Assembly (NCBI GenBank): GCA_013399875.1
Contig: VXAZ01001045.1
Span: forward strand, 1,036,661-1,100,660
DNA from: Gymnorhina tibicen
Lineage: Eukaryota; Chordata; Aves; Passeriformes; Artamidae
Direction: 5' to 3'
DNA: 64,000 nt
This document shows, piece by piece, positions 24,601-36,949 of the stretch. The position numbers and the translations under genes are program-made. Below the pieces are notes generated by a model that was not told where the DNA came from, ran no database searches, and saw only the letters and a list, made by a program, of their open reading frames with translations. Position 1 is the stretch's first letter. The number at the start of each line of letters is the position of its first letter.

Positions 24601-26904
24601 GGATATGCAACCTGTGTCCTCCATTTATATTTTAACTTCTCAGTATGAATGCAATGCAAATGTTACTCTCTCTTGGTTATCTTAACAGCTTTTGCAGTCT
24701 AAAGATTTTGTATTGCACCATGTGTATTAACTTTTTGTTGTAATGACTGAATGACTTGCCAATCAAAAATACTTTATACTTTTCCACCAGAAGGAAGGAT
24801 ATATCAGGGCTTTGAGATATTTATTGGAAAGATATTTACCTACTTTTAAATATAATGGAGACATTCCTTTAGAAGATACAGACATGTCTACTTCAAGATG
24901 AAATTCTTGCTTTTATTTTGTTTTTCTTTTTTGAGTTGGGTCTATGATTTCTTAAGGGAAGGAGAAGATAAAAAAAAAAACCATGAGAATTTTAAAGAAC
25001 TTTTCTCATCAGTTCAGGGTTATCGCATTCTAGGTTTCCTTTCTAGGGAAAGGGTCTGCATGCACTCCAAGTAGTCTGAGCTACCCAAGTTCAGGACAAA
25101 TGGAATAAGTAGAAATTGAGGACAAATTAAGATAATTAAACATTCTTGCATTAATATTTGATAATATCTTGATTGTCTGACAATAAGACCACGCCACCTG
25201 GTATGATGATTCTGAGTGCAAACAGTATAAGATGCTTATGGTTGGGTTAAGGAAAACGTAATCCTATTATATTACTCACATTCTAGGAATCAAAAGTTCA
25301 AAGCCTTTTAAGTTGAAGGCTGCATCTAAATTATTTTGTTTAAACATGTTGTCCAGCAATAAACATTCTCCTTTAACATCTGAGATGTTTTGGTGCATTT
25401 GGTATACATCAGCAATGCACTGCACAACACATTCATCCCATGTAGAAGGGGAAAGAAAAGTTCTTCCTTCTTTGCTGTCTTGATATTTCCTTTTCATTCT
25501 TGTAATATGTAGAGTTCATTGGCTCTTGGGCTTTTCAGGTAGGAGATCTGGTTTCTAGAATATTTAGTCTGTCTATAAAATTCTAAATAATTCACTCGCA
25601 CAGAATGCCTCATCATCCCTGATCATTTCTCTGCACCTTTCTAGTTAAAGGATTTTCTTTTTGAAGTGTAGTAGCCAGAGCTATGCATAATATTCAAGGT
25701 GTGTACTTACCAGCAACTGTTAATATCACAAAGTCGTTTTCTGACCTATTCTCAGTTCCTTTCTCAATGATTTTTTCACACTGAATTGTTTTTTTGACTG
25801 CTGGGGAAAAAACTGAGCTGATATATTGAGGGATAAACAACTGTGGCTTTGAATTCTCTAAGTGGTAATATACGATCTAGAGTCCACCACTGTCTATAGG
25901 TACAGTGATGACTAACCATATCTTTAAGGTTGACTTCTTGTAGTGAAAAATAAGAATGCCCCCGTGCCCCCAGGCTGTTCTCCACACCATCAAATGATGA
26001 CTTACCTCACATAGAAACATCTTTGTTTGGCCTTTCTAAATTAAACTAATCTTAAGTATTGTTTATGATTTTTCAAAGATATAGAATATAAACTGCTGGT
26101 CTTTTCTGTTTCAAAGTTTCACAATTCCATCTTTCATTTCCTCAATTATTACATTGCAATAGAAACACTGTGTATTCAACACTATATTTTTATTAATTTA
26201 AAGAGAAGAAATTTTAAGTTTTATTTTGCCATTATCAATCACTAAGACATTAACTTTCGTTTTATAATTTAGTACAATAGCAGAGTGATGTTTGAAATAA
26301 CCAGCTTTTTGATCTGTCAACAAACAAGACACCAGACAATTACAGACAGGAAATTAAAATTAACTGTATAGACTCATTGCACAATAGAAAAGGGTATTTA
26401 TTCAACCTACCTAAAGAACTAGAAGTATTGAAGCATTTTCCAATGCTAAGTAATACATATTTAAAAAAAAAAAGCCGACGTACTAGAACACGTGGGAGGA
26501 GGAATTTGTGTACTTTAGGAAATAACCAATTATTAATTCAGATCAGGTGAAATTCATAACCTGAAAAGATGTTTTGGCCAAAGAGGAAAAGCAGCCTTCA
26601 TATACAGAATACTATGCACACAAGCTTTAACTGAGTTTAGACAGTCTTTCTTATTCCCTGCTTTTAAATCAAAGGTGAGAGCTTGAATACTCAGGCAGAA
26701 TAGAATATAAATGAAAAGCACAAGTCTGTGATCTTGAAGCTGATTAACCTACCCAGTAGGATTTCAAATAGAAGAACAATCAAAAAACCAATTGTGTTGT
26801 GTTTTAAAGAAAATAAACAACTTTAGCTGCCTTGGAAGGAATAGGAAAACATCAGCCAGAAGGACATTTCTGAACACAGAAACAAATTTCAGGGTTTTAT
26901 AGGT

Positions 26905-26938
26905 AAATGAGTATTTGAATCAAATGAGTATTTGAATA
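26905..26938 (+). repeat. 17-bp tandem duplication
   Basis: AAATGAGTATTTGAATC is followed directly by AAATGAGTATTTGAATA; 16 of 17 bases agree. Confidence 0.92.
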
Positions 26939-27645
26939 TTGAAATCAGTAATGCTGATGATACACAGCAGCCATGTAGACGTTCATAGAGGAATTAAGTG
27001 ACGTGGAGGGAAATGAAAGTGAGCAATTTCTCTTGAATGTTCTCACAAATAAAGATAAACAGAAAAAGATCAGAGCCCTAGATTAAGTGGCAGAGGGATA
27101 AGAGCCTAAGTTTAAGAAACACAGGATATTCATTGCAAAATATTTGATGGTTCTAATGAATTTGTCCTATTCCTAAGAGAAAATTCCCATTCATCAATTA
27201 ATAAAGAAATTGGAAGGCTTAAATTAGTCAGAAAATTGAAGACTGGGGCCAAGGTAATCATGGTTCCGTAACTTCCATATGCAAAATCTTTTGTTGCCAA
27301 ACTTAAAAAGACCCAAGCAAAACCAGATATGCAGACATTTAGCAATTCCTTATACCAATGATGAAGTAAAAACTTGAGATGTTTGTGGGTTCAAAGGAAT
27401 ATGTCATATTTGATATAACTGTATTGTCACAGAATTTTTCTAGATAGTAGATAGCTGCAGCTGCCATACTATTGGTATATAAGAAGAAAAAGGGAAGAGC
27501 ATATTTGCGTTAAAGGTAGCATTGCTTCACAGATGATTAAGGATCACAATGCCATAAAAAAAATGAAACATTTAACCTTTAAAACAGTAAGTGCTATTGT
27601 ACTCTGAGAAATACTAACATCTGAAGGAAACCTGTCCTTCAGAAT

Positions 27646-29087
27646 TGTAGTGAGTTTGGTTCGAAACAGGCGGAAACACCAATTAAGTGTAGTGGGTTTG
27701 GTTCACATCCATTACTTACTTATTTTCCTTTTGTGAAATAAGAATTAGGAGAAATCAAAGCAGGCCCAAAACTTTAAAGAATATAAAGAAAAACTTTATT
27801 AAGAGAACTAAAATAAAAAATAAGAGTCAGAATAAACCTTCAGAACACTTCTCCTCCCCCACCTCTCCTTTCTTCTCCCACTGACAACGTAAAGAGACAA
27901 AACTTGAGATTTTTTCAGTCAGTTTTCCACCTCTATATTAGTCTTTCTTCAATTCACTTAGGGAGAGGAGTCTCTCTTGCTCTTGCTATGGAGATTTTCT
28001 CCACAAGAAACAGTTCTCTCATGGCTTCAATATCATGGCGAAGTCAGCCACCCAGGAATGGAAATCTCTGCTTGCATGTGAAAGTTCCTTCCCTTGACTT
28101 ACCGCTTTCCCCACAACTGTTTTTGAGGGTTCAGTCTTAGCTAATGCAGTACCATTTTAAGGATGAGCTGTTCAAGAGCAAAGGTTCTCTTCATCTATCT
28201 CTGGGATCATCTTCATCTCTGGGAACACTGGTCTTCCTCTTCCCTGGGGGCAAGGGTCTTCACTTCATCACTATCTCTCTCTGTTCAGGTTCTCATTAGA
28301 TCACAGCTACTTCAGCATCTGCTGGGTTCAGCACAGGTACCTTCGCTCATGGTTGCGGTTTGAATGCTCCACCCCCACATGCTTTTAATGAATTACAGGG
28401 GTACTCTGATATATCATAGTTCATCACCATAGCTTTACAAAAGAATTCCAGCTTCTAGGTTTAAGGCATCTCCTCTTTTTCCTCTCTCTGGGCTTTGGCT
28501 TTTCCTTCTTCACTGACTTTAATGCCTCTGTGGTGTTTTCTTCATGTGCCTTCACCTTTCCCTTTCCTTTGACTTGGGAGAGGATTGATGTCTGTAGGTT
28601 TCATTTGTTCTGGGGAACCTTACAGCGCTGAAGGGGTTAATCTTGCCCACGCCTTGCATCTGGAATTTGTCTCTCACTGTTGGTCACGTGTCTCTGCCGG
28701 ACAGTGGCCGGAGCTCACGTCGGGGTAGAATTTCATTTCGGTGGCCGCACTGTGGGGGGCTGCTCTAACGGAGCAGGACTGGCCGAGACCTCAGCTGAGC
28801 TGTGCCGTGGGCTGGCCTGGCTGGGCTGCACGGGCCCCCCAGTTTCCTGTCCGAAAGCTGGAAGCAAGAGAGAGTTTCCCAGGGTTTGTTGGTTCTTAAA
28901 ATGTGAATTCGCAGAGGCGTGTTCAGCTTTCTTAAGTGGCTTAACAGAGTTGTCAATATTCAAACTAGCCAGCTGATTGGTTTTGTCTGGTCTAAAGGAA
29001 GCTGTCAGCAGCCCCTTGAAAAAAAATCACTTCTGTGGCTGGTGGATTTCTCCTTAACTAAAAACCAAGCTATGCTAAACTGCAACA
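27646..29087 (-). mobile_element. Solo LTR A, ERVL-like (5-bp TSD), 1442 bp
   Basis: On the minus strand it starts TGTTGCAGTTTAGCATAGC (from 29087) and ends ...CTCACTACA (27646). It is related to LTR B along nearly its whole length in reverse complement; for example 28166-28220 pairs with 37108-37170. The minus-strand AATAAA is at plus 27795-27800. The last ~40 bp are duplicated: TGTAGTG begins at both 27646 and 27688, and the target-site duplication shows the outer copy is the real end. It also carries about 300 bp (28375-28676) absent from LTR B. No gag or pol sequence adjoins it, so it is a solo LTR. Open frames inside it (for example 27904-28140 and 28680-28976) are LTR shadows. Confidence 0.85.
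27795..27800 (-). terminator. Polyadenylation signal of LTR A
   Basis: Minus-strand AATAAA at the same relative place as the signal in LTR B, about 150 bp before the LTR end. Confidence 0.6.
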
Positions 29088-29308
29088 AGAATCTATCCAT
29101 TTTGTGTATTATAATTTTGTATGTGTTTTTCTACGAGTGACTAAGAACATTGTCTGTAAAATGGTATTGTAGAATGGTATGGGTACCATACTGGGCATGA
29201 AATTAATCATTTCTTATGGCAAGGCTTGCATTCAGCAAAGGCATTTTAGTAGTGAACTAATTTTTGGCAGGCATCAAAAAGTTGATCCCTGATAGGAATT
29301 TTGCAATT

Positions 29309-29451
29309 ACAGAATCACAGAATATTTTGGTTTGGAAGGGACTCATAAGAATCATTGAGTCTAGCTCTTAAGTGAGTGGCCCGTATGTGGAATAACCCAC
29401 AACTTCAGTGTTATTAGCATCAAGCTCTGACCAACTGAGAGAATCTCAGTG
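29309..29451 (-). mobile_element. tRNA-Ile-headed SINE with CR1 tail (TguSINE1-like)
   Basis: On the minus strand the 5' part (29451 to 29377) follows tRNA-Ile: CTCAGTTGGTCAGAGC for the D arm (box A), GATGCTAATAAC for the anticodon loop with AAT, then GTGGGTT and TACGGGCCA for the T arm and acceptor end. Box B has decayed, with GGGTTATT where GGGTTCGA is expected. The 3' part (29376 to 29309) is a CR1 tail ending in ATTCTGTGATTCTGT-type repeats. A tRNA head joined to a CR1 tail is the design of TguSINE1, mobilised in trans by CR1. It is about 143 bp, nearly full length. Not a working tRNA gene: the acceptor stem cannot pair and the tail is fused. Confidence 0.85.
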
Positions 29452-30976
29452 ACATTGCTTAGTCCAAATTTATTAGGATGTTGACCCATATCCTTGATGT
29501 AAATACCTAAGGTGGGTGGTAACATGTACAGGCTTGCATATATGTAGAGCAATCATTTCATTCTAATTGTTTTAATAGGTTGCTATAAAATTATATATAT
29601 TTTATCACAAAACTATGAGTTAGCTTAGACCAGTTGATCTTTAGTTCAGCTAAATAAGGTGAGAGATTGAAGGTATGAAACAGATGTTAACTTGGGCCTT
29701 GCTAGGGACCAAAATTTAGCAGGAAGAGCTTGAGTGCTAAGTAGCAAATCAATTTAACATTTGCTTTTTTTAGATTGAAATAAGATTATTATATCTCACT
29801 ATTTTATTTAAATTAATATTATTACTAGGATTAAAAAAGAAGTTACCAAAAAATCTCACTAAATTCCTCTATGTCTAAAATTTTACTTATGATGGAGATT
29901 TCCCTCTGCAGACCTTGAAATTCTACTTAAAAGACAATAAAATTTCTGATCCAGAAAGCAATTTTTCTATGTCTTTAAAATGATCCATACTTTTTTAGTT
30001 TTGCTAATCTACTTTTCCTCTTTTAAACTTGTTCTTTCTTTTTTTGTTTTTGCACGGTTTTTATCACTGTACCAAATGACTCTGCCAGGTGGTAGCTATA
30101 TTTCTTTCTTCTTTATTTCCTCACTGTGCTGTGTGATGAAGTTGTTGAACAACACTCACTTCATCTGTTACTGTGAAAGACTTAGTCTTCATGAAAAAAA
30201 TTGCTTGAGGTCTAGTGATTTGCAAGGTCATGATCAACAGAAATGGAGGTCTTTAAGAATTTTATGTTGAGGCATTAGATAAGATTGCAATATGTACAAT
30301 TTTTGATGTTTGTATATACATATACATAGATATTTATATATACAGAAATGATCTGATATATATATATATATGCCTTAAGGGACAACTGGTGCTGATATAC
30401 TTGACCAAAATAATTAAAATGAAAAATTACTTAATGAAAATGAGATATAAAAATTCATGTGTCTATAAATTATGTGTTTAAAATGCACATAATCATTTGG
30501 GGAAACAGTTAACGGAGCTTAGAATTTTAAATATGTTTTAAGAACAAGTAACACCATAGATCACATATATTCATTGCTAGATACTGAAAACCTTTCAGAA
30601 CTCTTTGATAAATGCATCTATGCAGCATCTGAATCAAACAAAGATGAGTATAGATTCACTATGATGCTATAGATTCACTATGATTCACTATGTAGCAAAG
30701 AACTGAAGACATCATGGCGAAAATTTACAAATTAACTTGTCCATATAATGTATGCCGAAGAATGTTAAAAGACCATCTGAGAATTCTCTGAATCTCTAAT
30801 GTGAATAATTAATACAGTGTGAAAATTGAAAGAAATGCTAAAGACTAAGGTATAGGGGGCAATCCTAGGAACTATACACCAGTTGGAATGTGACATTAGT
30901 CCCTAAAATATACTAACTGCCATGTGTTTTAAGTAAAGTAACAGATTTTTACTTTTTTGCACTGTATTTTAATCAA
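29452..30976. other. AT-rich unique DNA with simple repeats, no gene
   Basis: Contains (TA)n at 30356-30371 and a short imperfect tandem repeat around ATAGATTCACTATGAT (30650-30693). The longest frame (29980-30270, plus, 96 codons) is phenylalanine/leucine-rich low-complexity sequence with no recognised domain. Confidence 0.55.
30356..30371 (+). repeat. (TA)8 microsatellite
   Basis: An uninterrupted TA run, preceded from about 30311 by interrupted TATA/CATA repeats. Confidence 0.9.
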
Positions 30977-31098
30977 CCATTGGAACACATTGCCCAGAGA
31001 CCCTGTGGAAGCCATCTTTGGAGACTTTCATGACCTGGCTTGGCAAAGATCTCAGCAACTGATCTGAATTCAGCATTGACCATGGTTTAGGCAAAGGT
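30977..31098 (+). mobile_element. Old CR1 fragment (ORF2 end/3' UTR)
   Basis: ATTGGAACACATTGCCCAGA followed by CCCTGTGGAAGCC and TGGAGACTTTCATGACC tracks the CR1 segment encoding HWNRLP.EV..PSLE.FK, at a divergence well above that of the other copies. Both ends fade out and the terminal octamer repeats are missing. Confidence 0.68.
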
Positions 31099-34000
31099 TA
31101 GTCACAGTGAGTAGCTTGAGGACTGCTTGCCCTTTGTCCTTACTTACTTGCTAATTCATAGACAAGGAAGGACAGAAGGCAGAAGGACATTTGTCAAGGT
31201 ACTCTTCTGGTGAGGAATGACTCAAGGTGGGTTTGGAGGAAACCTATGAAATTTGAAATTTTACTCATCAAATTTGGAGGAAAGCATTTATTCACAATAT
31301 TCAAAACCAACAACACAGCTAAAACTGTGACACTGATAAATAAATAGAGAGGAAATGCTTAATCTGTTCACATGAATAGTTCTGTGGCAAATGAGTACAT
31401 AATTGAAGCAGGAGATGGGTGCATACAGTATCTCCTTCTTACAGTAGCAGTATCATTGTGTAACTCCTTAATTTTAAAACTAGAAAGTTCTTCTTCTTAA
31501 TCTTTCAAAAGACCTATTGTATACTTTCTTAAAGCATGTCTGTTTGTGGTCCTGCCCCTTCTTTCTCAATAGACTGCATGTCCAATTACGTTCTACTTGG
31601 TAGAGTTGGAAATATCCTTTGAATCCCTCCAGGATGATTTTAATCTTCCACTCCAGGTTTAGTTTATCACTTTCATATCCAAGATGTATTCTGGTCCTTC
31701 ATCTTTACTTATGTGGCTCAAATGCCTCTTTGTGTCATCACACACTTAACTGCCAAAATCTCTGTGAGGCATAAAACTCTCTCCTCTTTCCTCTGCTGCT
31801 GTTGGTAGTATGCACACACGTGTGTATTTGTCAAGGTGAAATCTTCCTCTTGGATGATCCTCTCTGAATTGCCCTGGTCTTTAGCAGACATACTTAATGC
31901 CATTAATTTGACAGAATAAATGCACTCATTTAGATGAGGCACAATTGTCTCATTTGTACACTTTTGTGTAAACAGTAGTTTGTGTGACTCAGTTTAAGGT
32001 CCCTTTCTGAGCCGCCATACGGCAGGAAATCAGGTTCTATAGTTTCCTTGTGTACATCAGGTTTTAAGAGTAAAGAACTTATTTTTTGCAGATACTGTTT
32101 TGTGTGCCTGTTCACAGATATCATTCACATTCCGGGAAGTGTCTTCAGAGATCCATAACCATAATTTGTTTTGCTATTTGGATTGCTCATACAATGCAGT
32201 CTCTGATTTGCATGCAAAAGTCATATAGCAATATCCCTTTATGCATTGTTATCATTACTGGACTGCTTTGGTTTGGAGCATGACAAATAGAATGACTTTG
32301 CTCAGACTTGAGCCAACAGTTTGGTAAAAGACATTGTCTAAATCCCCATTAAGAAGAATAAGTGAACACCATAAGGAAATCTAAGTGTTCAAGGCAGTGA
32401 GATAAATCTTCCACTTCTCCTCAGCAACAAAAATATATTTGCTACAGCTCTCCATTACTCAAGGCAGAGATGATACTGGCTTATTAATACACACTGGGAA
32501 CTCATGCAGATGACACAATTTTTCTTTTCACACTTAAAAATGTTTTCTTTAATTTCAATAGCCCTTGTTGTGTCAAAAAATATATTTTTAAGATATGCAT
32601 ATCTGTAAATCTTATATATTATGTATTATTTATGCTACTTTTATCATAAAAACTAACTTGGTTTGAATGCATATCCACTTAAAATATCTTTATTTTCATC
32701 CCGAAACTGAGCTATGTAATTTTAATTGCATTTATGTTGTCTTTGGTGAGATCAATAGCAGTCTTAATTTACTAACAGAAAACTTTAAAAGACTTCCCAT
32801 GAATATTAAGCAACACAAATCAATATGAATTTGTAAGTAATTACTTGTTCTAGACAACACAAACCATGGTTTTAATTTCTTGAAATGTCTTTTAAGTTCA
32901 TGAAGAAAAAATTGTTCTATTCTGCTTATGTTGTGTTTGTACATAATGCTATACATAGGGGGAGGGTTACCAAAATCCATTCCCTACCAGAAATCTTGTA
33001 TTTTTATGTGCTTGTGGGTATGGGGCAGCATTAGTTAAAGAAAACTGTAGCCTTCCTTTTTCTCTATCAGTAAGAGATAATTCACATAAATAATAGAGAA
33101 TTACAGAGAGATTTAATATAGTTCAAGAATATTGTTTTTAAGAAGTAATCTTCTGGAGGAAACTATTGTATAGTTGGTCTATATACAGGAGGAGATAAAG
33201 GTAGTGTTTATCATATTTTCTCAGTTTCCATCTCAATAGCAGTCAGCATTGAATCTTGCCTCAAACTAAGAGCTTTTCAGGAAGGGAGTCATTACACAGA
33301 TTCCAATCAGTCATCCCATTGTAAATCTGGATTGCCTCTATTGAACTCACCAGCGTAACTGTGGAATTACTGCAGTGTAATTTGGCACACGCAGTATAAC
33401 AAGATAAAAACCCCAGTGGCGTGATACAAAAATATATATATGCACATAAAAAATCATAATTCTTTCTGCAATGCATTTAGCAAGTCTGTGTAAAGTTCTT
33501 TGCAAAGAAGTGTGCCAGGGAAACAGGTTAAATGGTATGCACAATGTTCCAAGCTACAATTGCAGGAGCTGATTTTTTTGCAGCTGCTCGTGGTATCTGC
33601 TCACTGCACAGTAGGCAGAAGTATAGACAGTCTGAAAATTACTTTAGGAACTGCAGGGAGTAATGAAAAAAGTGCTTGTGTGCAAATATTCTGTAAATAA
33701 TTTTAAATGGTTTAATCGGGTAAAATTGTCCAAAAGCTGCTCTTCAATTTTTTTCATAAATCTATTTCTGAACTTGAAATATTTGCTTTTACCATCAACA
33801 AAGCTGAAAAATGTTGTGATGAACTCCAAAGATTTCATAGATTACGTTTGTCTTTCAAGAAATGAACATTTCCTCATTGATTCTTGTGTTTGTATACTTG
33901 AAATATATATAGTTGTGTGATAGGATATAAATATTATTCACAGGAATTAAGATGACTGCAATTCACAGGAGAGGCAAGATTGCAAGTGATTTATAGAGCT

Positions 34001-36450
34001 TAGCCTTGGACCGTGCTTCTATAAAGTTTTCATATCATATCTGTTTTTATTTTAGTCATGGATATCATGACTAAAAAAATCTTATTGTTATAATAGCTTC
34101 TCTATGTAAAAAGGTCTGCTCTAGCTCCTGTTAATTACCTTTGTAAACAAAATAAGGCTAAGTGGCCTCAATTCAGAGCCTGGGATAAATTTTACATATG
34201 TAAAAATGACACCCATTAAGTAGATTAGTTTTTGTAAATACAATTTATTTTAGGAAACTATTATGGACTCTTCATGTTTGAGAGAGGTCACTGACAAGTC
34301 AGACAAAATGATTCTCTTCCCTGTGTAATTTGCCAAGACAGTATTTTCTTCTAGCTTTGGGAATCCTGCCTTAAAATCAAGGGAGAAAAGATACCATAAA
34401 TACACATACATGAACATTCTGGAAAAAAAAATTGCACAGTTCTTAAGAACTTAACTCTAGCTACAGTGATAGGAAGTTTTTTACTAATTCTTTAACTATA
34501 AAAACAGATGAACCCCACTAGACAAACTAAAGTCACTACACCAAAAATAAACAAATTCTAGAACATTTATAAACCATTAAATATTAAACTCCATTCTCAT
34601 AGTCTTGAAATCTGCTGTTTGTCACCTCCTGCCCCTGTGCGAAATGCAAATATGCACAATGTTCACTGGCCAGTAGCCAGTATCCCAAACAACTATCCAC
34701 TTGTTAAATTATATGTGGCATTTTGTAACTGATAAGCTTGTCTCCCCAGTCTGCTTCTAGGAATCTGTCCAAAAAAATATGTATTAAATAAGAAAATATT
34801 GTATATTGTGTTCTAAGCACAGTGCTCTTCAGAACAGGGGAAGAAGTATAAATGAAAGAATTGAAAAATATTCTGCTGCGTTGTACGTGAAGCTGGTGGT
34901 ATATTCCATCTGAAGGAGAATTAACCTTATTTCATGATCCTTGTTTAAAACGAAAGATTTCTATTCACTCTATTTATTGTTCATGTCTCTACTCTTCTAT
35001 CTTCATTAAATACTTTATACAAAGTATTTAAGGATAAAATCTACTTTTATTACAAGGGTACAGCGCCTTGCTTGTAGCTAACATTTACTTCAGTATGCTG
35101 TTTGACAGAAGTCAATGGAATCAGCTCTTGCATTTTGAAGTGGTTTACTTTTTAGGAAAAAAAACCAAAAAAAGTCTTTATACTAAGATTTATGATACCC
35201 CTGCAGGGTTTTTCAGTTTTCTCCTATTTGAAACTATTGAAATTTTGACAGCAAGAGGACTGTAATTTTTAAAAAATTGTTTGGTTTTTTTATTTGTTTG
35301 GTATCCTCCCAGAATAATGAAGATTTTGGGGGGATGCTTAACAGTTAAAACCATTATGAATAATTACTTTTAAAATTTGCATCATTCTTTAAACTAAAAT
35401 ATAATATTTTCAATAAATCAAATAAATCAAGAATAATTGGTTTGCTCAAGCATTTGTCTTTGATTATTATGATGGCCTAGAAAAAAGCAAGCTAATGAGA
35501 GAGACAAAAACCTTCACACCAAACACTGACAGATGTTTGAAAAGATTGCATCTGAACTTTGTGGATAATGCTGCTTTTTCTTTAACAAGCCTAAGATTTG
35601 TTAGACTGTCTGTAGTAAAATAGATGGATCTTTAAATGTTTTGCATGTAGACCAAGACTGTGGAAAAACTTTGCATCTCCTGAAGTTAAATGCAGTGCAG
35701 TTGATGCATCATTAGAGAGAAAGCTGCAGACTGATACTGTCTGCAGATTCTGTTGAAATTCTTGAAAACAGTGTTAAGACAAAAAGGCTGGGTTTGATGG
35801 GGCTGGCTTCGATTCCTTGTTTTTTATTATTACATTCTTGATATATTTTCTTTTTTTTTTTAATGGCATGCTATACAAACAAGATAGGGGATAACCTAAA
35901 ATAGTTCTAAAACTTGCTTCAGTCTGCTCTTATTATCTTAAGACAACATGTCATGGCTTATCCCTGTTCCACTCATAACATTGAGAATAATACACTTTAT
36001 ATGGGTAATTACACTGTGAATAGTTAACATACTACAAACCCACTCCCTAACCTGCTACTTCAAACTTGCTTGTGTTTGTAAAGTTAGGATAATAGTGCAG
36101 CTTGTAAGAGATTATGCTTTAATAATACATTCTAGATGCATGTTGTTGGCCATGTTTCCCATGGCAGATTCAATGGCTTAGTTGCAAACTTATTTAATAA
36201 TGCATTCCAACACAGCAATCAGACATGTTTTCTGTCACAGACACAATGGCTTAATTGCAGTCACTTTTTAAAGCAGCATTTTTCTACATATTGCCATCAG
36301 TGTACAATAAAGAAAAGGGTAGTGTCCTACAATATATCTCCAGAAAAAGAATGCCCAATCACTGCATAAATTTACTCTGTAAAATGGATTATAAAGAAGT
36401 TATTACTGTGTCTTTCTTAAATATTTTCATTTTTATGCTGCTTTATGTTA
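31099..36450. other. Unique AT-rich DNA, no gene seen
   Basis: All open frames are 85 codons or fewer without domains. Features seen: an octamer motif ATGCAAAT (34644-34651), an 11-bp inverted repeat (34050-34076), a forkhead-like TGTAAACA near 34142, and a duplicated 16-mer (36171 and 36244). Parts of 34080-34260 and 36130-36320 have the even, motif-rich look of conserved non-coding DNA; that is an impression only. Confidence 0.55.
34050..34076. repeat. Inverted repeat, 11-bp arms, 5-bp loop
   Basis: TTTTAGTCATG (34050-34060) and CATGACTAAAA (34066-34076) are perfect reverse complements separated by GATAT. Confidence 0.9.
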
Positions 36451-36689
36451 GTAGCTGTCGTGAGTTAGCACAGCTTGGTTTTTAGCTAAGGAAAAGAAAA
36501 AAAATCTGCCAACTACAAAGTGATGTTTAGCAAAGGGCTGTTCTAATTTCCTCCAGACCCAACAGAACCAATCAATTGTCTAATTTGAATATTGACAACT
36601 GTTGAGCCACTTAAGAAGCTGAACACACCTCTGTAAAAACACATTTAAGTACGAACAAGCCTGGAAGCTCTCTTGCTTCTGGTCTTTTG

Positions 36690-36930
36690 GGCAGGTGACT
36701 GGGGTGCCCGCATGGCCAGCGGGCTGGGCTGGGCCCTGCCCCGCTCGGCCCAGCAGGGGCCATCGCAGGGCCCGCGGCTCCGTGCGGGCCGGGCCCACCC
36801 CAGAGTGGCTTGGCAAGATCCACGCCGCTCCTGCTTCGTGCAAACCAGCCCCACGGCACGCCCGGCCCCCCCGGGTGCAGCCACCAAAATGAAACTTTAC
36901 ACCAAGATGAGCTCCGGGCGCCGTTTGGCA
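36690..36930. other. GC- and CpG-rich core of LTR B
   Basis: A run of CG-containing words (CCGCTCGGCC, GGGCCCGCGGCTCCGTGCGG, GCCGGGCCC) in a window that is otherwise AT-rich and CpG-poor. Retained CpGs suggest a fairly young insertion or escape from methylation decay. It may act as a promoter element of the LTR. Confidence 0.7.
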
Positions 36931-36949
36931 GAGAACATGTGTCCACCAG

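Larger units (their letters stand above)
12652..27640. other. Long repeat-poor AT-rich stretch, no gene seen
   Basis: This 15-kb interval holds no LTR or CR1 that I recognise, no tRNA and no open frame above about 85 codons. Its longest frames (for example 13207-13458 and 13274-13525) overlap on opposite strands and show no domain. It contains microsatellites, a poly-T tract, a 20-bp palindrome, an RFX-like site, two short tandem duplications and a few CNE-like blocks, listed separately. A large intron or gene desert would look like this. Confidence 0.6.
27641..29092. repeat. 5-bp target-site duplication AGAAT flanking LTR A
   Basis: AGAAT occurs at 27641-27645 and at 29088-29092, immediately outside the TG...CA ends of LTR A. 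A 5-bp duplication fits class III (ERVL-like) insertion, though class cannot be settled from that alone. The span includes the LTR. Confidence 0.8.

Noticed and set aside
29377..29451. tRNA-Ile gene on the minus strand
   Set aside because: The acceptor stem cannot pair, box B is decayed and the 3' end is fused to a CR1 tail; it is a SINE head.
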